A stretch of DNA of 64,000 bases, taken from the NCBI RefSeq assembly GCF_019393635.1, contig NC_057863.1, positions 436,501-500,500 on the forward strand, given 5' to 3'. The position numbers and the translations under genes were made by a program. Positions 1 to 11,112 of the stretch are shown piece after piece. The DNA is from Dromiciops gliroides. Its lineage: Eukaryota; Chordata; Mammalia; Microbiotheria; Microbiotheriidae. The notes under the pieces are model-generated. The model was given only the letters and a program-made list of their open reading frames with translations. It searched no databases and was not told the origin of the DNA. Each line of letters begins with the position of its first letter. The first letter of the stretch is position 1.

Positions 1-149
1 ATTCCTCTCTGCCTTTTCCAAATGTTAATCCACCCATGGGAAAAAGAGGGACCCTTTTTCCTTATTTATCCACGTTCATCATCATGACCACCACTTTCCA
101 TTCCCAACTGGCCTTGGCCACTTAGCCAACTGTTATCTGACATCTCTGG

Positions 150-475
150 CTCTGAATCCTCCCATCCAGTCCATCATTTTCCAAGGTTCAGCCTAAATAA
201 TGCTTCTTCTGCCCTGGTGGCCCTGTCCCTTTGACCCTGTTCTGAAAGACTCTCCCTATTCTGAATCCCAAGAACAATTTGGAACTTATCTTTCACCTAC
301 TTGGAGGTGTGTAGGAAGCCTTCTCTGATCTCCCACTCATTTGAAGGGTCTTTCCTTCTTCAGTGTTTGCCAGGTAGCCTGGCTTATGTGGAAGGTATAT
401 TTCCCATCCAGTTGTCAGATCCTTGATGTCTGAGGCCATGCATGCAGCACACAGTAAGTGCTTAATAACTGAAAA
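150..475 (+). mobile_element. L2 LINE 3'-end remnant
   Basis: The stretch follows the usual order of the L2 3' end: a pyrimidine-rich part on falling and rising levels of CT, then a segment ending in an acacagtaagtgcttaata-type tail near 455-470. It is diverged and non-coding. The call rests on resemblance to the known L2 3' tail. Confidence 0.5.
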
Positions 476-488
476 TTTTTTTCCAGGC

Positions 489-1003
489 TTGATTTTTTCT
501 TTATTAAGTATTTTATTGTTTTCTAGTTACATGTAGAGAGTTTTCAACATTTGTTTCTATAAGATTTCTAGTTTCAAATTTTTCTCCCTCCTTCCCCTCC
601 CTCCCCTGTTCCCAAGACAGGAAGCAATATGATTTGGGTTATATATGTACAATCACATCAAACGTATTTCTGCATTAGTCATGCTGTGAAAGAAGAATCA
701 GAGCAAAAGGGAAAAACCTCATAAAAGGAAAACAAAAAATATAAATAATATGGTTCAATGTGCATCTAGATTCCACAGTTCTTTTTTTCTGGATTTGGAG
801 AGCACTTTCCATCATGAGTCCTTTGGAACTATCTTGGACCATTGTAATGCTGAGAAGAGTCAAGCCTATCCCAGTTGATCAACACACAATGTTGTTAATA
901 CTGTGTACAATGTTCTCCTGGTTCTTCTCATCTCATTCAGCATCAATTCATGTAAGTCCTTCCAGGTTTCTCTGAAATCCACCTACTCATCGTTTCTTCA
1001 CGT
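489..1003 (-). mobile_element. L1 3' end, 5'-truncated
   Basis: On the minus strand this is the end of an L1: the last part of ORF2 (around 780-1000), then a C/T-rich 3' UTR (575-610 as read here) and an A-rich tail at about 493-510. The same sequence recurs at 11.1, 19.2, 38.0 and 44.4 kb. The frame is broken by stops. The flanks share a short TTGATTTTTT run that could be a target duplication, but it is too simple to rely on. Confidence 0.85.
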
Positions 1004-1010
1004 TGATTTT

Positions 1011-1260
1011 TTTTTCTTCCTCCCTCCCTGTGGAATCAAGAAATTCAATATAAGTCATGCATATGTAATTATGTCCAGCATCTTTGCATTAGTCAAATTG
1101 TGAAAGGAAACATATGGAATAACTTTAGCAAGAGGAGCTAACAAATAAAATTATACTTCAATCTGTATTCAAATACCATCAGTTTTTTTCTCTGTTGACA
1201 GTTTGCATTTTTTCATATGTCCTTCTGATAGCATCCTGCTCATCATTTCTTTCACAGTTA
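1011..1260 (-). mobile_element. Older L1 3'-UTR fragment
   Basis: This resembles the 3' UTR of a more diverged L1 subfamily, also seen at 25.7-25.9 kb. Shared pieces include a TGCATTAGTC motif and a CCATCAGTT motif. It adjoins the younger L1 at 489-1003. No frame is open. Confidence 0.5.
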
Positions 1261-1683
1261 CTATTGCTAACTGTATTACCCTTCATTCTATTCCTTCCCC
1301 TTGATATTTACTCTATTTTTAAAAATCTTCTTTCACCCTATCCCTCCTCAAAAGTGTTTTGCTTTTTACTGCTCCCTCCCCCAATCTGCCCTCCTTCCTT
1401 CACCTCTCCCACCCCCCTTTCCCCTTTCCCTCTCACTTTCCCTCAGGGAAAACTATATTACTATACCCATTTGAATGTTTATGTTATTCTCTGTTTGAAC
1501 CAATTCTGATGAGAGTAAGGCTCACTCCACTCACTCCCCCGCTCCTTCCCCATTTCCCCCTCCATTCCATAAGCTTTTTTCTTGGTTCTTTTATTTGAGT
1601 TACTTTACACCCTTCCACCTCTCCCTTTCCCTTTCTTCCAGTGCATTCCTCTTACCCCTTAGCTTTATTTTGAGGATGTCATC
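1261..1683. other. C/T-rich tract, probably LINE-derived
   Basis: About 420 bases are strongly pyrimidine-rich with several C and T runs. The short open frames here are artefacts of the composition. The position next to L1 3'-UTR sequence suggests a LINE origin, but I cannot place it in a family. Confidence 0.35.
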
Positions 1684-1800
1684 ATGGGTCAGCTAGGTGA
1701 CACAGTGGCCAAAGCACCAGCCCTGGACCCAGGAGGCCCTGGGCCCAAATCCAGCCCCATACATAAGCCACCCCAACCTGCCTGCCCTACAAAAAACAAG
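1684..1800 (+). mobile_element. tRNA-derived CORE-SINE, diverged
   Basis: The head begins with GTCAGCTAGGTGACACAGTG, a diverged form of the SINE head seen throughout the window. The B-box region is altered and the CORE section is largely missing. A short A-rich tail ends at about 1800. Confidence 0.7.
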
Positions 1801-1879
1801 AGTAAATTCCAGGCTTGAATTTTGAACTGAGTTGAATTAGATGAAATTGAATAGACATAAATGTAAAATATCTCCTCTG

Positions 1880-2290
1880 GTTCAAAACATGAATCCACAG
1901 GGACAAGATGGAGGAGTCATAGCAAGGCAGCAGTAAATTTGAAAAAGATCTGGGAGTTTGGGTGAGCCACAAGCTCAATATGAGTCAACACCATGACATG
2001 GCAGCCTAGAAAGCCAATGAGCTCTTGAAAAATGTTTGGCATGGAGGGGTGATGTGCTATCTGCCTCTGTACATTTGAAGGGTTGTCTTGTCAGAGGGAC
2101 AGAGGAAGGGATCTCACCCAGATGGACTCTGGGGCTCCCTGGTTCTGAGTCCATGGTCCCATGGAAAAAAGCAGAACCTTGTAGAGGAAGTGAGAGCTTT
2201 GAGGAGGACACAGTCTGGCCTCCGGGACTCTTTCGGGTCAGACAGGTCTCAGGTCTCCTCCCAGTGAAAGCAACAAAAGAGGTGAGCTGA
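1880..2290 (+). mobile_element. L3/CR1 LINE 3' fragment
   Basis: The segment around 1945-2020 reads like the 3' part of a CR1-clade LINE: AAAAGATCTGGGAGTTTGGG followed by a CAATATGAGTCAACA motif. It resembles the well-known CR1/L3 end. The remainder to 2290 is weaker. Confidence 0.5.
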
Positions 2291-2529
2291 GACAGAACCA
2301 GGATGGGGTGAGAGGAGAGGCTGGAGAAGATGTTGGAGAGGCAGCTGGGTTTGCGAGTTCTCTGGGTGATTCAGACTCAACACAGTCTTTGCCCCCAAGC
2401 CTACAAAATCCCATAAGATATAAACCCATGGAACTGATCAGTGATTTATTTAAGAGAAAAGCCAACAGACACAAAACTTGGAGCTTAGTAGGAGCTTCTC
2501 GGTCTGCCTCCTGCCCAGCTCTGAAACCA

Positions 2530-2985
2530 GCTCTGCCACTACCACTTACTCCTCTTCCCCTGCTGGCTGCTCTTCCTCTTCCTTCCCTTCTTCTCCTCCT
2601 GCTGCTGCTCCTCCCCTGCTGCTGTTCTTCCTCCTCCTCCCCGATGCTGCTGCTGCTCTTCCTCTTCCTTCCCCTCTTCTTCTCCTGCTGTTGCTGCTGC
2701 TGCTGCTCCTCTCCTGCTGCTGCTCTTCCTCCTTCTCCTCCTCCCCTGCTGCTGTTCTTCCTCCTCCTCCCCGATGCTGCTGCTGCTCTTCCTCTTCCTT
2801 CCCCTCTTCTTCTCCTGCTGCTGCTGCTGCTGCTCCTCTCCTGCTGCTGCTCTTCCTCCTTCTCCTCCTCCCCTGCTGCTGCTGCTCTTCCTCCTCCTCT
2901 TCCCCTGCTGCTGCTCTTCCTCCTCCTTCCCCTCTTCTTCTCCTGCTGCTGCTTCTCCCCCCTCCTCCTTCATCTTCCAGTTTGC
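2530..2985. repeat. CTG/CTC/TTC imperfect triplet minisatellite
   Basis: About 455 bases are built almost only from CTG, CTC, TTC and TCC triplets, so nearly all purines lie on the minus strand. A 130-bp unit is repeated in tandem: the CCGATGCTGC landmark at 2641 recurs at 2771, and a shorter third copy follows. Because the unit is triplet-based, several frames on both strands stay open for 120-236 codons, encoding Leu/Ser/Pro-rich or Glu/Arg/Gln-rich strings. I read these as composition artefacts. The tract could expand and could form triplex DNA. Confidence 0.9.
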
Positions 2986-2989
2986 CATA

Positions 2990-3879
2990 CATGTAGCACT
3001 AGAGGTGAGAAGCTATGAACTTGCCTTTGCTATTCCTGGCCCAGGGATGAAGCGAGGCAGTGGAGTCACATGGCCAATTTGGATGCTCTCTCTGCCACAG
3101 CTGTGCTTCTTCCCCAAGCTGACAAATGTAGCTAGTTAGGGCTGATGAAGATGAATGGCTGAGTTCATGGAACCTGCTAAGTGTGGCCCCCTGGTGGGTG
3201 ACAGAGCTGGTGGATGGATACATGTGTCTACTCCTCCCTCCCTGCAGCTAGCAGAGATGAGGCCAGGGGCCCAGAGCACAGCTTTTCCGAGGAAGGAATG
3301 GACCCAGTGTGAGGGAAGGAGGGAGCTCCTCCCCCACAAATCCCCCCCCCACACACACACACACTCATTCTTCTGAGGGCTAGGGGTGGGATGGTTTCTC
3401 AGACTCGGCTCCCAGAGAAGCCCCTGCGGAATGAAGGTGTGCAGCCCCCCTAGGGCCCCACATCTGATGACAAAGGTCTCTTTTCCAGAAAGGCTCAGCA
3501 ACAGTCCTGGGAAAAGTCCCAATGAGGGGATGGAGGTGCATCTGCTTTCTTGCACTCTCTCAGCCATTCCCCAAGGTTTGGTTTTAACTCCAGCCCAGGA
3601 GGTGATGGTGCCCACCAAACACTAGGGGATCTGTCCTCCTATCCCTGGCTACTGGACTCACCTTGGGGCGGAGACACAGTGAGGCCCCAGATTCCAGGCA
3701 GCCGACTGCACAGTGGGCTCTCTCTGTACCACACACTTGCACAACAGCCCCCCTGGCAGCAGCCTGGAGACCTCCACGCACAGAGAGCCCCCCCACCTGC
3801 TGGGGAGGCACTTCCCTTTCTGCATGGCTCGAATGTTCTGGAAGGTTTTCCTCACTCTCAGCCTCAGTCCACTCCTCAG
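2990..3879. other. Unassigned, no gene seen
   Basis: This is mixed-composition sequence with a short C-run and CA repeat near 3343-3364. Open frames of 110-160 codons overlap one another on both strands with no recognisable domain, so I do not call a gene. Confidence 0.5.
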
Positions 3880-4165
3880 ACACTCTGAGTGCTCCCGAGA
3901 GTGCCTTTGGGTGCAAGCAGAACAAGTCTAATCATCTCCCACGTGGTGTCTTTCAAACAATTGAGAATGATGTCATTCCCAGGACCTTCAAGGGATGCCC
4001 CATAGGCCCTCCACCATCCGGGCTGCCTTGAAGCTTATCAGTGTTCTTCCTAAAACGTGAAGTCCAGAAATGAACCCACTGTTACAGCTGCGGTATGGCC
4101 AGGGTTAGGATGAAGAGGGACTGTCTCCTTATTCCTGGAAGCCATTCTGTTTCTGATGAAGGCCA
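3880..4165 (-). mobile_element. L3/CR1 LINE, 3'-proximal segment
   Basis: Read on this strand it follows the antisense of the L3/CR1 reverse-transcriptase region: AAGCAGAACAAGTCTAATC, then GTCCAGAAATGAACCC and a GATGAAGGCCAAGATCTCAT block. The same element continues after the SINE at 4176-4421, and a second copy lies at 22.5-24.3 kb. Confidence 0.7.
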
Positions 4166-4175
4166 AGATCTCATT

Positions 4176-4421
4176 GGGCAGCTGGGTGGCATCGTGGTGG
4201 ATAGAGTTCTGGACCTGGAGTCATGAAGACCTGAGTTCAAACCCAGCCTCAGACTGCTCACTAGCCATGTGATCCTGGGCAAGTCACTTTACCTTGTTTG
4301 CCTCAGTTTCCTCACCTGTTAAATGAGATGGAAAAGGAAATGGCAACCTCCTCCAGTATCTTTGCCAAGAAAACCCCCAACAGGATCACAAAGAGTCAGA
4401 CATGAGTGAAGAACAACAATG
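4176..4421 (+). mobile_element. RTE-tailed tRNA/CORE SINE
   Basis: The order is a tRNA-like head (GGGCAGCTGGGTGGC), a CORE segment (GCAAGTCACTTTACC) and a 3' tail of BovB/RTE type (CTCCAGTATCTTTGCCAAG, AAGAGTCAGACATGAGTGA). It is flanked by a 10-bp repeat, AGATCTCATT, at 4166-4175 and 4422-4431, which marks one retrotransposition event into the L3 copy. SINEs of this type are thought to be mobilised by RTE LINEs. Confidence 0.9.
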
Positions 4422-4885
4422 AGATCTCATTAGCTTTATTGGCTCTGCCATTCCACTGCTGACTCCTATGGAGTTTGTGGGTTAGCTGAAACCCCCAGTT
4501 CCCTTTTGGAACACGAGCTATGTATACTGGGTTTTCCCATCCTGTATGGGAGAAGTAGATTTGGTAAGCCCATATGTTAAGATTTTGCAACAATTTCTAT
4601 TGAATTTAATCCTACTAGATTTGGCCTAAATTCATTCTAGACTTTCAAGAAGTCTTGGATACTGGGTCCACTATCCATCATGTTAGCTTGTCTCAAAAGC
4701 TTAGCATTATTTGCAAATTAGGCAAGTGTGCCATCTTTGCCTCTATCAAAGTCACTGAGAAAGTGGAACCACTAAGGTCCAAGCACAGATTCCCCGAACC
4801 CTCCACTGGAGGAGGGGCTCCTTCCAAGACTATGGAGGACCAGTAATGTCTTCTTCTTAAGTCCCATCCATTCAATCAATCTTTA
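4422..4885 (-). mobile_element. L3/CR1 LINE, continuation
   Basis: The L3 sequence resumes exactly after the SINE target duplication with TTAGCTTTATTGGCTCTGCC and runs through CTCCACTGGAGGAGGGG at 4800. Its match to the antisense CR1 reverse-transcriptase region is good. All frames are broken. Confidence 0.7.
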
Positions 4886-5240
4886 AAAAATTAAATGATT
4901 TCTATTGATATCTTTTGTTTTCACATCATCTACATTTCCCAAAGTATCTATCAGCTTTCTCCCAGATATCCATTTACTGTAGCAAGAAATATAAAGGAGC
5001 ATTATATGTAGTGTTCCACATCCATAGACCTCCACCTCTGCAAAGAAAGAAGGGGAAATGCCTTCTCATATGGAATCCACTTAACTGTACAATCATTGAG
5101 CCTGGGGTCCTTAGCTTGTTCTTTTAAAAATATTTTGATCACTACACTTCATTAATATCATTGGTTCCTATGCAATCCTCTGTATTTTATTTAATGCATT
5201 CAACAATATGATTCTTAGAAGGGGTCTATGAGCTTCACCA
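4886..5240. mobile_element. AT-rich insertion inside the L3 copy, class unknown
   Basis: L3 similarity stops near 4885 and resumes near 5285. The intervening AT-rich piece contains TTCCACATCCATAGACCTCC and TTTTGTTTTCACATCATCTA. It looks like an interspersed repeat that I remember only as unnamed, so I do not assign a class. Confidence 0.35.
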
Positions 5241-5284
5241 GACTGCCTACCCAAGGGGTCCAAGATACCCAAAAGGTCAAGAAA

Positions 5285-5400
5285 CCCCATTGTCCACAAG
5301 AATAGCATGAGAGATTTTATTTTCTCAAATGCTTGGCAAAATCTAAGAAAACTTTCCCTGTGGAGGTCCCTTGATCTATTTGTCTAGTAACTGTCTAAAC
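5285..5400 (-). mobile_element. L3/CR1 LINE, upstream remnant
   Basis: The sequence ATTGTCCACAAGAATAGCAT and GCTTGGCAAAATCTAAGAAA is the next block of the antisense CR1/L3 order. This places it as the continuation of the copy starting at 3880. Confidence 0.6.
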
Positions 5401-6424
5401 TGGAAATTAGGGGAGCACACTTAGACTACCTCTCCCCATCTGGTTCTTGGGCTTCTTCATGCAATGACAGCTCCCTAATGGACAATTCTGGCCCCACCCC
5501 GACTTTGAACCTGAACTTTGTCCCTTTCAGTGTGATCCAGCCTTTCCAAGTTGTGAGGGCTCTCATCTCTCCTGCTCCAACCTATGCCCATGATGCCCAG
5601 ATTGCCTCCTTCTCCTCACGGATTGAGTTTCCCTTTGCTAATTACCCATAATATGTGAGGTTTGGTGCCACATCTCTGGATCTCTCCTCTCCAGCCATCA
5701 TTGTGTTGTGTTGTGTATCTGTCTTTGTGTGGCTTGTGACTTGTTTTCCCCTTGGACTGGCCAATTACTCATATGGTGGGGCTCACTTCAGAGACCTTGC
5801 ACAGGTACCTCTCCCCCTGTTTCTGGGCCTCTGCCTCTCTCCCCTTCCATGTTGGAGGCCTCTCTTATTTTTAGTATACTCATTAGGACTGTCAGAAAAG
5901 TGATTGAGAGCTGGAGCTATGTAGGGCGTCGCGTCTTTGCGTCCTTGTTCCCATCAGCTCATTAAGATGCACTCAATGCCCAGATTGAGTCACAAACAAA
6001 CAGAGAGTGCAGAGGACATTGGACAGAGGAGAGGGGAGATGGGGAATGGGAGGGCCCTGCTGACATGCCCTTTGACCATTCTCAGGCCCCCAGCTGCAGC
6101 TACTCCATGGCCCCAGGGCCCATGGCGTGTGGGTAGGGGGAGGGGCTCAGTTAGTGGCTGTCAGGATGTGGGCTGACTCAAGGTGGGCGACCCCATTCCT
6201 CTCACCCATGGGCCCATTCATACATGTCTTGTCTCAATTTGCATCTGCTCTGGCCCTGGCAGCAGCAGCTGCTAACAAACACCTGCGGCATTAAGTGGAG
6301 ACAGTGGTTTGAGCCCCCTGGTCCCTGGACCAAACCCATTGGAGGATTCTCATCGTAATGGGCTTTTGGTGAGCAGAAATGGCTGGTACAGTCTACATGT
6401 GGAAAAAGCTAGGGAGCTTGCTTC
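5401..6424. other. Unique sequence, no gene seen
   Basis: There is no recognisable repeat or coding exon. A short stretch at 6230-6310 holds ATTTGCAT, CAGCAGCTG, AACAAACA and CACCTG motifs close together and is discussed as a possible regulatory element. A few isolated CpGs occur at 5928-5942. Confidence 0.4.
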
Positions 6425-6655
6425 CAGGCATCTAGGGGGCAGCACATCCTTGGAGTCAGTAAGACTTGAGTTTAGATCTGCCACAGACACTTCCTAGCTG
6501 TGTGACTTTGGACAAGTCACTTCACCTCTGTCTGCTTCAGTTTCCTTCCCCATAAAAGGGGCCAATAACAGCACTTCCCTCTTGGAGTTGTGAGAGTTGA
6601 ATTAGATGTTTCTACAATACTTTTCAAGCCTTAAAGTGCTATTAATGCTAGTTAT
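6425..6655 (+). mobile_element. MIR-type SINE
   Basis: Near full-length layout: GGGGGCAGCACATCC head, AGCTGTGTGACTTTGGACAA core, CAGTTTCCTTCCCCATAAAA, and an AAAGTGCTATTAATGCTAGT tail. It is diverged and has no clear target duplication. Confidence 0.75.
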
Positions 6656-9600
6656 TGTTCCAGAAAAGCTTGATGATGAAATGGAAACATTGCACCTCCT
6701 GATTTGGAGCATGTGCAGACATTCTGCAAATGGTGGTGAAGGGTCCCTTTCTGAATGGCTGCTGAATGCAAATATGGAGGCAAGGAATGACTTTATCTCT
6801 CCAACCAGGACCCTATGCCTGGCATGGCCCATGAACACAGGATTTTTCTGTTTTCTGCCTCTGTCTCCATTGTGTTTACTCCTTCCCTCTTTGGGGAGAA
6901 GGAAACCGCTGATGCTCCACCTTGGGAGAAGCTCAGAGTGGTAAACCATCTGAGGTGCAGGGACTAGAGTCCAGGAGATCTTCCAGGAGTCAGAAGGTGA
7001 GGAGCAAAGCCCCAGTTGACCTGTTTGACCCAGCATAGATTGAAGACAATCAGGGGACACCCCAGTGATTCATCCACCACCTATGAAGAATTCAGAAGTA
7101 GACTTTTCTGAAACCTTTGGATGGGAATCCTGGGGGGAAGTGTGGCAGCATCTCTGGAGGTCATTGGCCAGTCACAAAAATTGTTGTCAATCGCAGAAAT
7201 TGTCCTCTGATTAAGATGGGATAAGGAAACCCTCTCTTCTTGGCACCAGCTCATTCAGTTGTAAAGATCTTATTCTATTCAGCCTGATTAACTCCAACCT
7301 TGTGGTGGAAGGTTATTCAGGGTTGTAAAATTAATTTTAAATGGTGGCTTAAAAAATTTGAGTGAGCAAGGAGGAGGGAGCTCCTCATTCCCAAGTGAGC
7401 AGGAAGATGCTGGTGAATGAAATCAGCAGAATTTGAGGGGGTGTATCCTTAACTCACCTGGCTCAAGTCTCAAGAATTCCTGGCTGCCTTCTGCTCTGGC
7501 CCCCCATTGCCTGGGAACCTTCTGGGGGGTCTGGAAGAGGGGGCAGAGGAAGGAGACTGTCCTTTGTCACTGCAGGAAAGAAACACCATCATGCACACCT
7601 GTCCAGCAAACACACCTGATTGGCCCTTTGGCAAATGAGAAGTTATTGCACCTTGTGCTCAGTGTCCTCACTCACTCCAGCCTCTGCTTCTGGCTCCTTT
7701 CCATAGCACCCCCTACTTCAGATACCCTGTGTCCTCAGTTTACTCCTCCTGACAAACAAGACTCGGTGATGCCATCCCCTCCCTCACCCTTTCACGGTAT
7801 GACCGCAAGCTACCCTTTCTGGCAGCAGAGCCTTCAAGTGCTGCCTTGGGAGCACAGATGTTTTATCCAGGTTTTCCAGAGAGCAGGGTCCTGTTTAGGA
7901 CCCTGCTGGAATATATGTGCTATTGGGAATCGGTGGTACTCTGGGGAGGAAAGGAAAGGCAGAATACCTTGGTCCCTGAGTGTCTGTGCCAGGGAGAGAG
8001 GCATGCTCCCCACAGTGGAAGAGGAATCAGGCTACTTAGTGCTGGGAGCCTCACCTTCCTGATTACCCACCTCCCCCATATGTCTGTGGTTCTCTTAAAA
8101 AGATGCACCTGGCCCTGGATACTGCTCTCCAGATGCTTTCTGGACAGTGCAGGGGTCAGTGGGGCTACAGCCTTCCTCTGTCTAGACAATGAACTTCTAT
8201 TGGCCCCTTTGGGAGGTCCAAAGCTCTCTGCGCATGAGGGGCTGGGCCTGAGACAGGCTTGGAGGTGCTGGCTATGGGTGGGAGCTGATGGCTTTGGACC
8301 ATATACATTGCAATAGGAGAACTGGCTTCTCTGGTTCCTCCCTCATCCCTATCCAGCTCAGGGAGAAAGCAGAGGTGGTCACTGAGGGAAGGGCCCTCAG
8401 TGCCCATGACAAATACAAGTCAAGTGTGTGTGGAGGGAGTGGCGCAGGGGGAGATAACACCCACTCAGACTTTGGGTCAGTGTGGATTGGCTGTCCTCCA
8501 GAGCTATCTACCTCCCACATGACTCCTACTCAGAACAGTTGCCCTACTGTGCTAATGAAGCCTGGAATGGCAGTGTCAGGCCTGGATGCTGCTTCCCCAA
8601 CCATATTCTGTAGGCATCACAGTATGACACCTCCTCACCTCCCCAAGCTAGGATCTCCTGTGAGACTCCCCTACTTTGAAGACACTGATGGTTAAAATGG
8701 ACCTGCCCAGAAACCCTCAGAGGCGACATAGACCAACCCTAACCCAGAGAACTCATCCGTGACACGGCCTCTGCTTGGGGAAGTTCACCACCTCCTAAGT
8801 TGCTGGGGAAGTGTTCCTGACCCTGAGTTCTCTCCTGGTTCTGCCATCTGGGGCCAGGCAGAGCAAGGGGGCTGCCACCTCCCCATGACAGCCCTTCCAA
8901 TGTTCTCCTGTGTCTTCTGAACCTTTTCTTTACCCTAATGCTGATCCTAGTTATGGGACGTGTTGTTTTAGGGCCCAGGCTCTTCCTTCTCCTGCTTTCC
9001 TTCCTGGGGTTACTCTTTAGCTTAGCCATGGACTTTCTCGAAGCAAGCAAACACTCCATATGTGGTCAGAATCCCCTTCCCCTTTGCCATCAGTGACAGC
9101 TCATACTCATCCTGTGAGCCTCTGTCCCTGGCTTCAGGTCCTGCTCTAGCCTCCAGCAGCCCAGGGCAGCAGTTTCCATTTCTCCTCTTTCAGTATCTCC
9201 CAACAACTAACCCTCTCCCTATAAGCTTCTCCCTGATCTTCCTTCTTGCCTTGTCTTACTGTGTCTGCTCTTGTTCTGTGTGTTTGCTGGGCAGGTGCCT
9301 CTGGGGAAGGCTTTTGTCATTCTGGGGGTAGCCTGGACCTCCCTCTTTGCTCCCATTCCCTAGCCTGCGCTCCCAGCATCCCTGCTCTCCAGACTCCCGG
9401 TCTTACTACCCAGGATTAATCATTGCTCCCTGTTCCTGCATTTGCCAACAGAAGCAGGGCCATAGAAAGGCTGAGGGAAGGCAATCTGTCACATGGAAGG
9501 AGCCTGGAATCTACAGCCACCACACACATGCCTACCACATGGCTGCCTCCCAGGTGCTCTTGGTGGGCATGGTAGTGCTTCGGGGAGCAGGTGTCCCAAG

Positions 9601-9989
9601 GAGGACCCCCCATTGAGCCAGGAGGTGGTGAGCAGGGTGGCAGTGCCTAGGAATGTGAAACACCAGCTGAGTTCATACATGGAGAGGGGGAGTCAAGGCT
9701 GAGGATGGGAAGAAAATGAGAGAGAATCATTACCAAGTCAGTTTGAAGGAATGCATATTTTTAATGGAGCCACCCTTGGGCCTGTCCAAAACACATAAAC
9801 ACTTGCCTAACATTGCTTATAGATGACCTGGTATATCCAGGATATCAGGGGCAGATGAGATCTTAGAACTGTCCTTTCTCTTGAACCAGACAGAGGATAG
9901 AGAGAGGGCAAGAAGGGTCTGAATGAAGAGGTTTTTGTCTCCCAGAGGACGTCATGTGTATGATGCTCCAAGAGCTTCACAAGACCCCA
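6656..9989. other. Unique sequence, no gene seen
   Basis: More than 3 kb has no repeat that I recognise. Overlapping open frames of 110-209 codons occur at 6602-7060 and 7433-8316, with no domain or splice pattern to support them. I call no gene, but conserved exons or regulatory sequence could be missed by eye. Confidence 0.4.
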
Positions 9990-10130
9990 CTGAGGCAAGT
10001 TCTTTGGCTACCATTATTCTCATTTTGCACATGGGGAAACTGAGATACAAATCTACTTGTCTGTGGTCCCACAGCTAGCGTCAGAGGCTACCTGCCTGGC
10101 CCCAAGTCCAGGACTCCATCCATTCCAGGG
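9990..10130 (-). mobile_element. MIR SINE fragment
   Basis: The sequence shows CATTTTGCACATGGGGAAAC followed by GTCCCACAGCTAGCG, the antisense MIR core. Confidence 0.65.
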
Positions 10131-10289
10131 TGCTGCTTTCTGAGGCCATACCTATTGCTCTGTGATAGAAGAGAACACTGAGATTGAGACTCGTGGTGGG
10201 TGGGAAGAGGGGAGGGCAAAGCAGGCTCTCTGCTCTCAGGGCCCATCCGGGAGCCTAGGTAGGTGCTCTTGTGCCTGTGTCTGTGGGTC

Positions 10290-10425
10290 CATGTCTGTAA
10301 TCACAAGCTCCTGGATCACAGTGATGATGTTAGGAAGATCTGAGCTCGAATCCTCTCTCTGACTCTCATAAGCTGTGTGACTCTGGGAAAGTCTCTTTCC
10401 ATCTCTGAGCTGAAAGCAGAGGGTG
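10290..10425 (+). mobile_element. MIR SINE fragment
   Basis: The order GAGCTCGAATCC, AAGCTGTGTGACTCTGGGAA and CATCTCTGAGCTGAA matches the sense MIR head and core. It is diverged. Confidence 0.55.
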
Positions 10426-10430
10426 GGGGC

Positions 10431-11096
10431 TGGCCTTTGTGACCTCTTTGGGTCCCACCACTGGTAGGCCCAGGATCTCAAAAATTGTTGCAGGGCCCCT
10501 GGAGCTCGAACTCAGCTGTCATACAGCTGACAGATGGGTCGTGAGCAGAGAGTACTGGCCATCCATCTCCTGCTACCAGCAGAGCCAAGGGGAGCAGCCA
10601 CTGGACAGCTCCTTTGGAAGAGGAGACAAGTCTGGCCAAAAGATAGTCCTGGTGGCTGGTTCTTGTCTCTGCACCACATGTGACCACATGGGCCAGTGGA
10701 TTGGCACATGTATGATGGCATGACTAGTGATTGTGAGGCAGGAGCAGAGCCCAGGGTGCCGAGGGTGGTTAGAGTAAATGTGTGGAGGGGGGTTTTTGGA
10801 GTCATAGATGGGTTGTTTGAAGGAGGAGCAGTCTGGGTCCCCATCCAGACTTGGGGATTGGCCAAAAGAGCCCCCCTCCCGCACATCAGTGTTAACCTGA
10901 GAGGGTTCAGGATCTTTTCCAGGAACTCCTCTGAGTGTCGACCACTCTGTTACCTGGGAAGGTGTTTGGGAGGAAAGAGAAGCCTGTGCCCTGGTCCTTC
11001 CTGGATATTAACATGGGCATTCATTACCTTAATGGTCTTGGCCCCCACGGTGAGGTGAGGGAGCATTCCAAGTTATCACCTTTATAAATAATGGTC
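10431..11096. other. Unique sequence, no gene seen
   Basis: I recognise no repeat or exon. Overlapping open frames of about 100-124 codons occur on both strands and have no known domain. Confidence 0.4.
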
Positions 11097-11112
11097 AAAA
11101 ATATTCCACAAT

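Noticed and set aside
2308-3018. Open frame of 236 codons plus several others on both strands
   Set aside because: The frames are Leu/Ser/Pro- or Glu/Arg/Gln-rich strings made by the triplet repeat itself. They have no domain and no splice signals.
7433-8316. Overlapping frames of 209 and 156 codons
   Set aside because: No recognisable domain, two frames compete over the same bases, and there is no supporting exon pattern.
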